Part shown: positions 12,610 through 24,120 of the stretch, one piece after another
Position numbering within the stretch: the first letter of the stretch is position 1
Layout: each line of letters begins with the position of its first letter
Origin: Viridothelium virens
Lineage: Eukaryota > Ascomycota > Dothideomycetes > Trypetheliales > Trypetheliaceae
Direction: 5' to 3'
DNA length: 64,000 nucleotides
Assembly: GCA_010094025.1 (NCBI GenBank)
Contig: ML991825.1
Location: 124,001 to 188,000, forward strand
Translations under genes and position numbers: made by a program
The notes under the pieces: generated by a model
Told to the model about the DNA's origin: nothing
Seen by the model: only the letters and a program-made list of their open reading frames with translations
Database searches by the model: none

Positions 12610-13491
12610 TTAAACAAGCAAAACACTAGAGCAGGTTAGCGAAATCACGCGGCGGGATGTGAGAGGACTCACGCATTGACGCAGCCATCATTTTCTACAT
12701 TATTCGTGATTTGAGCCCATCGCCCCCAAACCACTTTTCCTCCGGCCGTCACCATACCCAACTCACTTACGTTGACCTCGATGATCGTGCCCTTGGTCAA
12801 GACACCTAACTGCGTGTACAAGGGATTTTGCGGATTCTTCTTCACCCCAATTATGGGCAACTGCACAGTCACACCGAGCTCTGGGTGCGTACAGTTACAA
12901 ACCTTCTTCCGGAGACCCATCGGCCGGATGAAGCGTTCGTACTTGACTGGCCTTCTTGTAAAAGAGTCACCAACAAATGTGGGCTTGGTCACAACACGCT
13001 TCCAGTTCCTATTGGAGTTTCTCGATGTTTTGACCACACTGAACATCTCCTCTTCGGTGATGCCTTTGACGCGCGGGAGAGGGACGCTGAATTTGGCAGT
13101 CTTCTCAGCACGCTTGTTTTTGATTGCAGATGAGAGAGCCTTGGCATTGGTCTGGTTCGATCGATCAAGCAAGTATTGTGGGATCGGGGTCTGGTTGTCG
13201 GTGGCGGGCTCGGAAGACTTGACGTTCTTCTCCTCGTTGGCTTTGATTTGCTTCTTCATCTGTATCTTCTGCTTATGCCGTTTCTGCTGGTACAGTTTGG
13301 CCCGCAGACCACGCAGATTCTGTGCATCATCGGATTGCTTGTGGCTTTCGCGAGCAAGGCGTTTGCGTTTTCGCTCCTCGTAGTCAAGCCTAGAAGTTGT
13401 TAATCAGGTTACGGAGGAAGTCAAGTAGAAGAGCGGGATACCTGCGCCCATGCTGCTTTTGCCAACGCTCAATATACTCATTTTGAGGCAT
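12610..13491 (-). CDS. NSA2: ribosome biogenesis protein NSA2
   Basis: Three exons on the minus strand: 13491-13442 ([17 protein letters not shown]), 13389-12673 and a 16-nt last exon 12625-12610 that adds VLLV. The sum is 261 codons (260 aa), almost the length of the yeast protein. Recognisable parts are the basic N-terminus ([13 protein letters not shown]), [40 protein letters not shown], and the S8e/KOW-like C-terminal domain with [27 protein letters not shown] and DGCVNAVLLV. NSA2 is a nuclear assembly factor of pre-60S ribosomes needed for 27S pre-rRNA processing. The tiny terminal exon is easily missed by gene callers. The gene is divergent from the mitochondrial ribosomal gene next to it. 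Confidence 0.95.
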
Positions 13492-13740
13492 GGCGAAGAC
13501 ACCAAAGTCGGACTGAATGGAAGACCTGTCCTGGTGCGCGGGCGGCGATGAGATGTATTGTAAAGAAATATGCTGGTGGGACTACAATTCAAAAAGTTCG
13601 GCGGGGCGGCGAAGAGCATGTTTGCATTACGTGCAAACTCCCAACTTTGTCTTCTCCCGAATCAATTTTCCGCAATAACAATTCCGAGTACTGCATACAA
13701 CTGTTCCATCTTGCAGAGCTGGCGACACCGCTTGACAATC
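13492..13740. promoter_or_regulatory. bidirectional promoter NSA2 / bL21m
   Basis: 249 bp separate the divergent ATGs of NSA2 (minus) and the mitochondrial ribosomal protein (plus), so both 5' UTRs and core promoters must share it. I see no clear TATA box, which is common for such genes. Confidence 0.6.
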
Positions 13741-14466
13741 ATGCTTTCTAGGACTGTACGGCGTAGTCTCCTTGACGCGTGTTCAGTGCTACCCCCGACT
13801 TTCTTGCTTCCCTGCCGCGCCCGCTTAATAAATACTGTTTCTCACAGTACAGAAGCAGACCAAGTCCCAGAGCCCCTTCTCAACTCCGGTGTGCACATTT
13901 CACCATCGCCCAGAGCTGCTCTCAAGTCTTCAGAAACACCTACAGCTCCGTCCTCAGCTGCTAGACTCCCTCAACCAAACTCAATCGCTCCTTCGCAGGC
14001 CACCACTCCTATCGCCGACTCAGTCAAGGAGCTTCTCCCCTCCCTACGCGCTCAGCAACCACACTACATAACCGCACACATTCATGCTCGCCCTTACGTC
14101 GTCACACAAGGCGATATCATTCGGTTGCCCTTCTTCATGCATGGCGTCTCTCCTGGCGATGTCTTGCGCTTGAACCGTGCATCTACAATTGGATCGCGGG
14201 ATTACACACTAAAAGCAGGAGCGGTTGATCACCATCTCTGGAACGGAAAGACGAAGAGGAAAAACGGATATCTGGATGAGCGGTTATTTGTGTGTCGGGC
14301 GGTGGTAGTGGGAACGGAAAGCGAACCGATGAGATTTAAAGAGAAGACGAAGCAGAGGCAGAGACACGTGAGGACAGTAAGAAGCAAGCACCGGTATACG
14401 ATACTGAAGGTGAAGGAACTGACAATTCGATCGCCGGATGAGATCGAAGCGAAGTCAGACCATTAA
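13741..14466 (+). CDS. MRPL49: mitochondrial large-subunit ribosomal protein bL21m
   Basis: Single exon, 241 aa from the ATG at 13741. The frame stays open upstream to 13570, but the 13741 start begins a typical mitochondrial presequence (MLSRTVRRSLLDACSVLP, Arg-rich, no acids at first). The bL21 domain follows a low-complexity linker: HYITAHIHARPYVVTQGD, RLPFFMHGVSPGDVLRLNR and IGSRDYTLKA, then a basic C-terminus (KEKTKQRQRHVRTVRSKHRYT...) that binds rRNA. This matches yeast MRPL49. Works in the mitoribosome large subunit. Confidence 0.92.
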   Translation: MLSRTVRRSLLDACSVLPPTFLLPCRARLINTVSHSTEADQVPEPLLNSGVHISPSPRAALKSSETPTAPSSAARLPQPNSIAPSQATTPIADSVKELLPSLRAQQPHYITAHIHARPYVVTQGDIIRLPFFMHGVSPGDVLRLNRASTIGSRDYTLKAGAVDHHLWNGKTKRKNGYLDERLFVCRAVVVGTESEPMRFKEKTKQRQRHVRTVRSKHRYTILKVKELTIRSPDEIEAKSDH

Positions 14467-15226
14467 AGCGGTGTCCATGGTATTGCTGATACGCAGAGCG
14501 GCTTGGATAAGCACTCTTTGAAGCGGCAATAGTGGGAGAAGAGATGACTGCGCGATACTCAAGGGGCTTAAAGCTCCGGCTTGATAACATCGTACGTGAT
14601 CTGCACTTCGAGTTCTGTATATGGCTACGATTACCTGCTACCATGTTGATTACTTTGGCACTTCCAGCGTTTTACAGGTCACTACGTGAAGTGTACACTA
14701 TGTCTCGTTCAAGTTGCCTATCTCAAAGCTCAAGGCTGTTGTAGCTACCAAATTAGACTTCTCATTTGTTCCGAGATCCCTGAAAATCCGCGTGATGGAT
14801 CGAAGTGTTATCAACTTGGATCATCGTCTGCTATGGCATATTCGACATCCCTACTACCGCAAAGCATTCGACGTATGCAGACGATATCTGTATTTTCCAA
14901 CAGGAAGAGTTCCGGAGAGACGATTTTGTCTACTGTCAAGTCGGAGGCAGTAGATTCCCAGAAAGATTAACTTCAGTCCAGGACGACGTTGGCATTATAC
15001 CTACCGGGAAACCTTTAGGTCTCCCAGATCTCACATTTCTTTCTGCCACTTTCACATATTCATTCTAGTTTGTCTCTCGGTCGAGTTTCAGAACGACGAT
15101 TATTCTTGTTGTTCGGTCTTATCTGGGGGGTCGACCGTAAAAAAAGTTGGAGCAGCGCCACAGCTTGCTCGGCCTTTTGAACAGGGACGGTTGTCTATAT
15201 TCCTGCTGATTGTGGCAAGGCCTTGA
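14467..15226. other. intergenic, nothing recognised
   Basis: 760 bp between the bL21m stop and the 3' end of the DUF7730 gene. Several overlapping plus-strand frames of 70-95 codons lie here; they have no starts in good context, no shared splice chain and no motif. Confidence 0.55.
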
Positions 15227-16252
15227 CTAATATGGTCGCGGCGAAGGACTGAATAAAATCCCCACCCAAGACCGATCAAAGTTCGGCGGGGGACAAAGGC
15301 CTTCATTCGGTCGCCTGAATCGACAAGAATATTCGCTGAGATCCGCCTCATCCATTCGCTGCGCAGCTTCTGCAAAGGGCAAAAGTACCTCAAACTCACG
15401 TGGATCCCTGACTGTTTTCACTGGCTCGAGTACTTTTGGTTCCAGTTCCAGCCAATCTTGTTTGTACACCCAGTCGAGCATTATCCTGAAATATAGCTCC
15501 TGCAGTCCGTGCATGGCAGCTAATGAGCACCATATCTCCTTCCACGATTTATCCGTTTGACCTCGACCAGGGACCGAAGGCAGATGACAGTCGACATAAA
15601 GATGCCGGATTGCATTAAGTCGCGGCGTCGGCAGGATTTGAGGAAAATGCACAAGAACCGTGGCCCACGGCATATCGAATACGTTCTGTGAGTAAAGAAC
15701 ATCGATCGCTTCGGAATAGCTGCGTTATATCAGTCGGGATCTTGGGCAAAGAGAATGTAAGAGCGTATATGCTTACATTTGGCGGCAAGTTAGCAACAGC
15801 GACAGAAATTGCTTGCGACACGTGAAAGCATCGTAACCCATTTTGTTTTGAAACAACGGATGGTCCCACTGCTTTAGCCTATCCTCTGCTGGCCATATTG
15901 AGTAGTTAAAGTGTGCTGAGTCGCCCCTCGTCATTTTCAACGAGATGTACAGACCCCCTAGGGCTTGACAGAAGATTTCCCTGCGCAATTCCGCTGGTAG
16001 TCTTGTGAAAAGCAGGGACTCTTCTTGCTCAAAGTACACCAGATTCGAACTTGCATGGAGAGGCGTCGTGAGAGCTATTCCTCGCATATGAGGTGATCTT
16101 ATCGGTGGCGGAGCCCAATAGCGATACTGACTGTTCGCCTCGTTACGTCGACGGCGCTGGCGCTCAGCTTCAGGAAATAGGCAACAAAAGCACTCGATCA
16201 GCGCAATTAACGGGTATTTAAGCAAGCCATGCCCGAATGAATTCCATTCCAT
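15227..16252 (-). CDS. DUF7730 domain protein (2EXR-like, unknown function)
   Basis: Two exons, 16252-15777 and 15719-15227, sum to 323 codons (322 aa). Donor AT|GTAAGC and acceptor ACGCAG|C restore the frame as CRQIYSEAIDVLYSQNVFD. The pattern LLFTRLPAELRREIFCQALGG ... LSLLLTCRQIYSEAIDVLYSQN is the hallmark of the Pezizomycotina DUF7730/2EXR families, which resemble F-box-associated proteins. A hydrophobic stretch near residues 10-25 (LLKYPLIALIECFCCLF) could be a membrane anchor, followed by a basic cluster. I chose the ATG at 16252; upstream only a TTG is available in frame. These families are large and variable between species; no function is established. Confidence 0.8.
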
Positions 16253-16708
16253 CTTCTCTCTGGACTTGGACAATATGAAGTGATCTTACATGGTCAGCGT
16301 AATCTTGAACACGAAGACAGATGTGACTCTGCTGTGCCACGCGGGTCACAGAAGAACGCGAGACGCCCAAGGAAGTGAAATTTGAATCTTTAACCTCTTT
16401 AGGTCTGGGAGGTCCCCCAGCAATACTTTTTTGCGAGTTTAGATGAAGCGTCTAGTAGAGTTTAGAAGAAAATTACAGGATCTCCTTAGGTTTTTATTTT
16501 CAACTCATACAACGTGGGGAGACCCTAATTAAATTCTAGAGTATCTACAATACTCTAAGCGAGAGCAAGTCCCGAATCTCCTGCGGCTCGCCGACCTTTC
16601 CTTGTTGCAACCCGCTCACTACACTCTAACACTATTAATCGCAGTCCGTTACGGCCTCTCGAAAATTACAGAAATCGGTACAACGACGCTTTGGGGATAA
16701 TATACAAC
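16253..16708. other. intergenic, AT-rich, nothing recognised
   Basis: About 450 bp separating two minus-strand genes. It holds the DUF7730 promoter and the terminator of the upstream gene. No open frame or repeat supported. Confidence 0.55.
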
Positions 16709-18185
16709 CTAACTACTCCACAGCCACGGTCGAAGATCGACACTTCGTTTGCCACTACTTGGATTTCCTGTATTCGGTTCCGTGACCTTTCCTTCATCAT
16801 CAATAGAAAATCCTCGGAGTAAAAGATCAACGGCTAATAATAGTCAGCAAGAAAGAGTGTCATGAAACTTTGCGTCTATTAGTAGAATCAGTCCATACCA
16901 GAACCGAATAAAGCATAACAGTCTACAGCACCGTCGTTAGCTCCCTTTCTGCCTGGCATCATCTCTCGAATGCACACTTGCTTACCTGCGTTTCTATCCG
17001 ATGCGTCACCTCCAGTCGTGACCGCCAGCTTCTTACAACTCTTCCAACCGTAGGCGTTCCGAAATCCACCCACATCAATCTTTTGGCCTCCAGCTCGGGT
17101 ATGAGTTAACTGGCAACAGTCAATATTCGTCGGCAAGGTTGGAATTTCAATTCGGTTCACCTCATGAAGCATCACCTTATCCGCAAGCGACATGAGGTCC
17201 ACCTTTGTCAACAGAAGTTTTGTTACCAATGTGTCCAGACCACGTCCCAAATTAGCCCAGAAAGAGTCAGATAATGACGAGGAGGACTCAAATCGATGCT
17301 TGTTCGCATACTCTAGGAACCATGGACAAAAGGTAATCTGGCTATATCGCTGTACCTTACGCTCGGCTCCTCCTTCAACTTTCACCCAGAATTCTGGGTT
17401 GACAGTAAAGGCAAATATCCATGGTTTCTTGCAGTCCGTCTTGACATCCTTATCGACAGCTACCTGCAAGTCTTTTGGAGATCAGTAATCGCACGCAAAC
17501 AGCGAGTTGCTGGGGAAAGAAAGCAAAGCGAGTTAGTCGAACTTGCCATTATCCCAAAGTTTACCATCGCCGATATTATCCCTGAAGGAGAGCGGTCCAC
17601 ATCAGCATATGCCTTGGTGACATTCAGTAACCCGATATGACAGACCTCTCGGAGAATCGACTCGTATCGCAATAGATCACCTAAAGGGGGTGTTGAGCGG
17701 CAAAACTTCATAGGAAGAGAATCAGAGGACCGGATTGACGTACGATTGCCAATGCATCATTCAGATTAGGTTTCACATTCGTTTGGGTCTTTGCCTGCTG
17801 CCAAGGAAATGACCCAAAGGTGCCTGAATCCGCGTCAGAATTCGTCGAACGCCGAGTGACAGCGAGCACCAAGACCCTTGCTCACTTCGAATTCCGGTGT
17901 CTCTAACTGTGGCAGGGAAGAGGTTTCGGACCAGCGATACCACCCCGGGCCGTTGAGGCTCTTGTTGAACCTCATGTAGGGCTAAGTCTGCGAATCTGAA
18001 CGCATTGTCCGTTATACGCCTTATAAGATTGAGTTTGTCTTTTAAATCAGTATCGTCTGCTGAGCTTGCCAAGTTTGATGAATACCTTGACCTGAGGTGC
18101 AAGATGCATCCAGATAGTACGCCCGTACCTGTTGCAGAAGCCCGCACAGCAACAACCAATAAAAGGCAGAGACAGCTTTAATCAT
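16709..18185 (-). CDS. secreted metallo-endopeptidase-like protein (M35/Lys-MEP type), altered zinc motif
   Basis: Multi-exon gene. Confident exons: 18185-18086 (signal peptide MIKAVSAFYWLLLCGLLQQVRA, then YYLDASCTSGQ), 18038-17886 (DKLNLIRRITDNAFRFADLAL), 17823-17744 (STFGSFPWQQAKTQTN), a piece near 17690 reading VIYCDTSRFSER, a piece near 17585 reading DNIGDGKLWDN, a long exon 17469-16899, and a last exon 16833-16709 ending DLRPWLWSS. The junction around 17475-17570 is unresolved. The layout (signal peptide, YxxDxSC start, AYGWKSCKKLA and DCYALFG near the end) resembles fungal secreted lysine-specific metallo-endopeptidase-domain proteins. The expected HExxH helix reads LHEVNRIEIP, so the second zinc His is absent in place. 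It may be catalytically dead, or the family assignment may be only distant. Confidence 0.6.
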
Positions 18186-20129
18186 GGCAATAATTAAAGC
18201 AGGAAAAGCGCCTGCGTCGAGGAAACCGATGAAGTGTACAGTAGTAAGGAAGCAGCGGAAATAGATGAACTGTGATTTCTAGCAGAAGCTGAAGGTTATA
18301 TACAGCTGAGGTTACCTCTAACATCTGTAGGCCAGTTTCTTGGGACTGGACCTGCCTCTACCTCCTAACCTGGACAGAATGGCGGCTGCTCCTTTCAACA
18401 CGGTAACCCATAATATCTCTGTTATCTTCCTAAGTCTAGCTTAGCAGGCATTGCGGAAGTGGCTCCTGCCAGCATAAATGCAGAATATGGCCGCGGAGTA
18501 TCCTCAAATTGGCCAGATATCTCAAGAGATCTCGGTCGATCTCTGGTTTGCGACTTTGCGCTTCGACATCGAAAGCTCAGGTGGACCAAGTCTGCATTAG
18601 CTGGACCGGCAAGAAAACTTCACTGCCTCCATGATCGGGGCTTACCCGAGAGGAAGGCGAAATGACGACATTGTTGTATCTGGAGACCAGGCGTTGAGCA
18701 ATGAATGTGCCTCTTTACAAAAAGGTCATTGATGACGCAACGTCCATATCCAGAATAAGAGTTGTGTGTTAGGCGTTGGATGTCGTGGAGTTTCTAGAGG
18801 GCGCAGAACGTCGAAATTACCAAGTATGCTATTCCGGTATGTTAGGAGCTGTACGATAGCGTACTGGCGGCACAGCGGAGTCCGAAGGCGGCGGCTGTTG
18901 ACAGAGTTGTCGAACTATCAGATGTATTCTTTCAGCTCATCTCTTGCTCTTGCCATAGAAGTCAGAGACATGCCATCCACTCAAAATGACGTCGTATTAC
19001 CTTCTCTGCCAGCGGCTTGGAGGTGCTTGACACTAGCCGGATGGACAATGCCGTCCGATGGTACTTGCAAACATCGACAGAGCTTTATCTGGACATAACT
19101 ACGATAGCATGCTCAAGCCTACTTACCTTGCTGCGAATGGTCAACTTGATCTTGGGCATCAGAATACTAAGGCTCCTAGCATCGCTTGGTTGCTGCTGCC
19201 ATAATTTGGCATCTGGTAGCCTTTTGGCTACTGTCACCTAATATTTCGGAAGCCAGCTAGACTGAGGAGCGATCCTCAGTAACACACCCTAGACTTGCTG
19301 TGCCAATTTAGGTAAGAAAGTGGCACAGATGAAGTCGGTTGTGGGTGAGTTGTACTCCCTAGAAAACCCTTCTTTGACCGAGGTAAGCGTCCCCTTATGA
19401 TACTCTATCGTAGAGTACGGTTCTACGACCGAGGACGGATGTGTGTAGGGTAGACAGAGACACAGCGATGGCAACCGTCCTCGTAACGTCGATGCAATTC
19501 AAGAAGTACCCAGCTTCACGCCTGGCGACATTGCCCGCGGGAATCCCAAAGATGTTAGAGCTGCTGGCGGCTGTGATTGGTGGAAGGAATGCAGCAAAGT
19601 AGCTTATGTAAACATTCAGGCCTTAAGTAAGGATCCTTCGGAGACTTTTCTCTACTCTACCTCCAGTACTTGAGGCTCACACTAGGTCCACCTCCTGCTT
19701 TGACCACGGGGTTACCTACGTACTCATGTTCCTCGCCTTCTGTCTGAACCAAGAAAGACACCTAGTGTATTGCAAAATATCTGGGCATTGTGGGATTCCA
19801 GTTGGCTTGGGCTTCTGGGCAATCTTGTGCGGCACGAATTACCAGCACCGACGCTACTCCATGGCAACATATCTTGCAAGAAGCCCGAAAGATGACATGT
19901 TGTCCCATGCGCCCCCTGTATTCCGCACCTTGAGCCCAGATAATGAGAAATTACGCGTGAAGTGACGCCGAAGCCAGATACTGATGCAGCTGCACTTAGA
20001 TGACATCTTGCCTGTCAAGGGCCGTGGACATGATATGAGGAAACACCCGCCCACAATAGCTTAGGGTTAATCTCAAAGTAAGATTCGATTATATCTCTTT
20101 CCAATTCCTGATCTCTATGCGTCATAGCT
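18186..20129. other. long intergenic stretch, no supported gene
   Basis: Almost 2 kb without a convincing gene. Small frames (18459-18665, 18766-19098, 19017-19241, 19726-19965) have no motif, and no joining splice chain gives a longer protein. It may be a degraded gene or simply the start of the accessory region. Confidence 0.5.
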
Positions 20130-22531
20130 TTGACATTTGCGATGCGCGATGAGCTGCGAGGATTATTTCTGGCAGGCACTGGCCTCGCGCAAGCTTTCGG
20201 AGTTGTGCCTTTAAGCGATTCTATTAGCGCAAGAGCTTTAAACAGTTCCAATGGAATTTTGAGCAGCTTACCGATTAAAGCCATCGTACCTACACGTTCG
20301 GGACAGATTGGCGTGAACCCGCTCACTGCATATATCGGTCCGATCTCCCAATTGTAAGTCAGTAATGGAGATATCGTTTGGATGTGTAAGAATGTTCACT
20401 GACTTCATCCAGTATACAGGATCCAGTCGGCCAAGAGACAATACTGGTCGCTCCCAATCCCAGCGCTACAAGTGTAAGGCCTCGCCCGCTGAATGCAGCA
20501 ACCTACTACAAGAACTAAGCAATGTAGTGGATCGGTTCAAACACTATGAATCTGACGGATTTTACTTCTACAAGTGGCACGTTGACCACGACAGAGAGCG
20601 TGCCCGCCTCAGTAACTACAGTAGCGTCAGCGACTGGGGCTCTCAGCGAGGGCGATGTGTCCTTGGTACTGGCTCCCTTTCTTCGGGATCAACTGGAAGT
20701 TGCTGCAAAGGCGGCAGTTTCAGCATGCGAAGCTGTCAACAAGGCAAAACGAAGTGATCTAAGTTCTGAGGATGGAGGTTCGCGGATCTCCCCTTACCCC
20801 GATTCTGTTCCCTTGGTCTGCCGTTACAAACTGGAACAGACGAGTGCTAATATTTTACGCTAGGATTCGAGTCTTGCCTTATATCTGAAGCACTAGCAAC
20901 TGCACAACCTGGTGGTATCATGGATGCAGCTGCCGGCTACATTGAATCCCTTAACCTGGACGTGTCCTCGTCTTTTAAAAGTCCTTTGGACGCGGCCATT
21001 GCAGTGGCAAAGTCTCAAGCAAGACGAAAGACGTTCTACGTCGCATTTACCTTTTTCAGCATCTATGCGACGAAAAAAGCGGTAATGTGGCAGCTTCGAT
21101 TTCCCAAGGCTCCAAAAATCCCCACCAAAGGCTGGGCAGCACCATCATCCACGTCATCTCCGACGACGTGCCCTCCAGGGGCTCCAACCGGCAGTAATAT
21201 GGTATGTCTTTCATCATTCCCTCCGTGTATCTGTATTTGAAGAATGCTAATGCTTCTTCAGCCAGTGTGCGAAGACGAGGACTGCAATGGACTGGATCAG
21301 AAGTGCAGCAGCGTAAGTTAAGGTCCAACGTAGAATCGAGTTTGTCTGATGTGACATTCAACAGGGCCCTTGGAAAAATTGCGACTGTGCAGGTTTAATA
21401 CACTATGGAGAAGGAGACGGATACGAAGGCATACTTGACTGGTAGCGAGGTCTCATCTTATAGCGATCTATATTGGTCGCACCGTGAAGCTGGTGTGCTG
21501 ACCAAGTTTAGGTTCGATCAACAACAAGCCATTCTAACATCCATTGATGACTTACCCGTTCCTAAACCAACGCCATCTTGTTTCGCTAACTCTGACGGTC
21601 CTGACTTTAGTGGCAAAGCCAAAGCTACGCCAGCAACATGGTGTGTCTGCGGTGCCTCGAAAAAAATCTACCCAACATTGTCATCTACAACCCGATCCCC
21701 GTGCGGCTACACTTCGCTCCCTAGTACAACCATTTCAATAACAAGGGATCCCCTACCCTCAGCTGCCCCAACGAGCTGTAGGTTGACAACTGTGAGCTAC
21801 CCCGCTGATCTATCCGCAGCATTGACAGGTACCTATACTGGATGTACATGTAATGACAATCGGCACTGGGGCATAACAACCTATTCAAGTGGCAGTTTGA
21901 CAAGCGTTGGTTGCGTAACGCCAACTTCTTCTTCCTCTTCGGCTTCTTCTCTACCTCCGGTGACTACCGGCGGCGCGGGAACCGTCCAATGTTTAGCAAA
22001 GCACCAGAAAGACGACCAGAACTGGTATATGAACGCTGGGTTGGGTTACTCAGCCGTCAGTAATTTTTGCACGGGCATAGCTCCTTACGAGACTATTGGA
22101 CCTGGCGGTCAGTCTTCAGATGGGTAAGAGATTCACAAAGCCGTGCCACATTCTTTCTTCCTGAGCATTGCACAAGAGAGAGCTACTCTGACACACGGGC
22201 TTTAGGTATTGGACGAACCCGAGCACCACATATCCCCCTCCAAATCCGATTATCGCTGCGGTTACGTACGAGGGTGGAGATTGTCCGCCTATTGACTTTC
22301 ACGATCACTCAAATGTTGACCTTTGCCTTACCAATCTCAAAATTCCGCTAGATAATTGTAAGTCGGGCTTGCTCGAGGTCCACGAGTCAACTAATGAATC
22401 TCCCAGGTGATCATAACACTGGAAGTTGGTTCAATACACAGGGAGGAAACCTGACTCAGGGTTGCTATGTCTGGTCTATCTTCATGTGTAACGATCAACA
22501 TCGCATCGGGCAATGTCCCAACTTCGGGTAA
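20130..22531 (+). CDS. predicted secreted Cys-rich fungal protein, function unknown
   Basis: Approximate multi-exon model. An N-terminal signal-like segment (MRDELRGLFLAGTGLAQAFG) starts at about 20142, with an ATG also at 20130. After an intron near 20355-20411 comes IQDPVGQETILVAPNPSATSV, then a Thr/Ser-rich part (LTDFTSTSGTLTTTESVP), then ALSEGDVSLVLAPFLRDQLEVAAKAAV. Later exons read TTCPPGAPTGSN, PVCEDEDCNGLDQKCSS, GPWKNCDCAG, a long part 21405-22127 with TWCVCGASKK and TYTGCTCNDNRHWG, then YWTNPSTTYPPPNP, GGDCPPIDFHDHSNVDLCLTN and a C-terminus HNTGSWFNTQGGNLTQGCYVW ending with a stop at 22531. The Cys-rich blocks and the closing NTGS...GGNLTQGCYVW pattern resemble C-terminal regions of large secreted fungal hydrolases, but no catalytic domain is visible here. 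Exon limits are tentative; the gene could be a truncated remnant. Confidence 0.45.
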
Positions 22532-23009
22532 CGGTAGCGAAGCTAATAACGCGGCAGTGACGCGTGTCAATATTAATGCAATTTGTCATGTATAATGTAT
22601 GTGTACGTCAAAGTACTGCGATCTTGGAGAGGATGCTTGTTAGCAAGTCAAGCTGCTGAATAATAATATTCCTCTCTCTGATCATGTTCATCACTGATAA
22701 TGTCGTCCTGGAGCTGACTCGGATTACTTCCTAGCTGAAAGCAGTGCTGTTCTTGTGGTGATACTTCAGAATGCCATCAAAGAAGCCGCAGCCCAAGCTT
22801 GACATTACGATCGGAGATATGTATTGCGCTGACACCCTTCACCAGATGTCTCAATAATCACTCATCTATCCGCGCCCCTAACCTCTCCCCAACTTAATTT
22901 CTTGCGAATATGGCCCTCGCTCGTTACATGCTGCTCCATTGCTTAGTGTCCAACCACGTTTATATGCATTCGTTACGCTATCGACTTCCATTGGCCTGGG
23001 ACAACTTGC
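22532..23009. other. intergenic, nothing recognised
   Basis: About 480 bp between the secreted-protein gene and the first sign of the adenylosuccinate synthetase remnant. No feature supported; a frame starting at 22910 runs into the remnant but has no recognisable start region. Confidence 0.5.
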
Positions 23010-24120
23010 CAGACATCAAAGGTTCGGAGGGCAGTGGAACGGGCAAATGGGGGGGCGCGTGGCTCTTGAAGATTGTCGCAACAGGGACTCAACTACCAGT
23101 ATGTACACACCGCGCTTTGCGGCGACTGGGACTTCAGGCGACGAACAGGCCCGCATTGAACTCGTTACTCCTTTATTCGCGGCAGATGTACACCATGCCT
23201 ATCTTTGAGAGCAGAAAAGGCTGCCTCGACCCTAAAGATGTCGATCAGCTGGGATGCTCCATTATTGCGACAGCGGGCTCGGATCCGAAGGCACGCGGAG
23301 AGCACTTCGTCTGATAACTTGGTACGGATCGTGCATCACTTCAGTTGGGTCAAGATGCCGGTCGGTAAAATTTGCAAGAAGATGGAGAATACATAGAGCG
23401 GGATGTTTGAGCAGCCGCCTGGCAGTGAACGGATTGACCGTTTCAAGACCCTGGGAGTCGAGGTCCTCACCTCAAGCTACCTTGAGGCAAGGGCTCGGCG
23501 GCGTCTTCACCAGCCTCTCCATCTCCCCCTCAAACTCACCTCCATCATCGTCAAGGCCTATACCACCGTGTCGGCCCAGGGCTCTTTCCGACCAAGCAGC
23601 TGTATAAACCGTCGTCCGCCGTCGATACTACGCTACAATCCGTAGGGCATAGGAAAGGAGTCACATCCGGCGGCAAATGGCGCTGCGGCTGGCTCGACCT
23701 CGTTCTCGTGAAATATAGCTGCGCCATCAACCACTACGCCTTACTCAGCCTCACCAAGCTCGACGCTCTCGACGTCTTTTACGAGGTCAAAGTCGCCGTC
23801 GTGTACAAGTACAGGCGCACTGGCAGGCCATACGTCGAGGGCTAGAGCTTCGCCGCCCCACCTGCAGGCACGAAGGAATTAGACAACGCTGAGATCGTGT
23901 ATTAAACACTGTAGGGCTGGGGAGGCAGTAAGGGCGGTAAGACCGAAGATGTTAAGAGGGGGGAGAATGTGCTGCTACCGGCAAAGAAGGACGTCAAGCG
24001 GATTGAGGAGAACGTGGGTGTGAAGATTAGGTGGATTGCCACTGGACCTAGAAGGGAAGATCTACTTATGAGATGGAATTTGAGCATTGGAGTTGCGGAA
24101 TGTACTACATGGGGTAGTGT
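23010..24120 (+). pseudogene. broken adenylosuccinate synthetase (ADE12-type) copy
   Basis: Pieces of adenylosuccinate synthetase appear in order but in different frames and with stops. They are [13 protein letters not shown] (~23488-23526), [16 protein letters not shown] (~23540-23590), [21 protein letters not shown] (~23647-23710), [21 protein letters not shown] (~23711-23775), VKVAVVYKY (~23788-23815), and after a stop GWGGSKG...ENVGVKIRWIATGPRRE (~23912-24057). These match the family blocks [42 protein letters not shown] and VGVKVKWIGTGP. A weak N-terminal trace (GGQWNGQMGGRVAL, near 23026) may correspond to the GSQWGDEGKGKLVD P-loop. The enzyme makes adenylosuccinate from IMP and Asp in AMP synthesis. 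This copy cannot encode an intact enzyme; the functional gene should be elsewhere in the genome. It lies directly before another purine-pathway gene. Confidence 0.75.

Noticed and set aside
18459-19474. Small frames that might be exons of a gene between the secreted peptidase-like and Cys-rich genes
   Set aside because: No consistent splice sites or recognisable protein segments on either strand.
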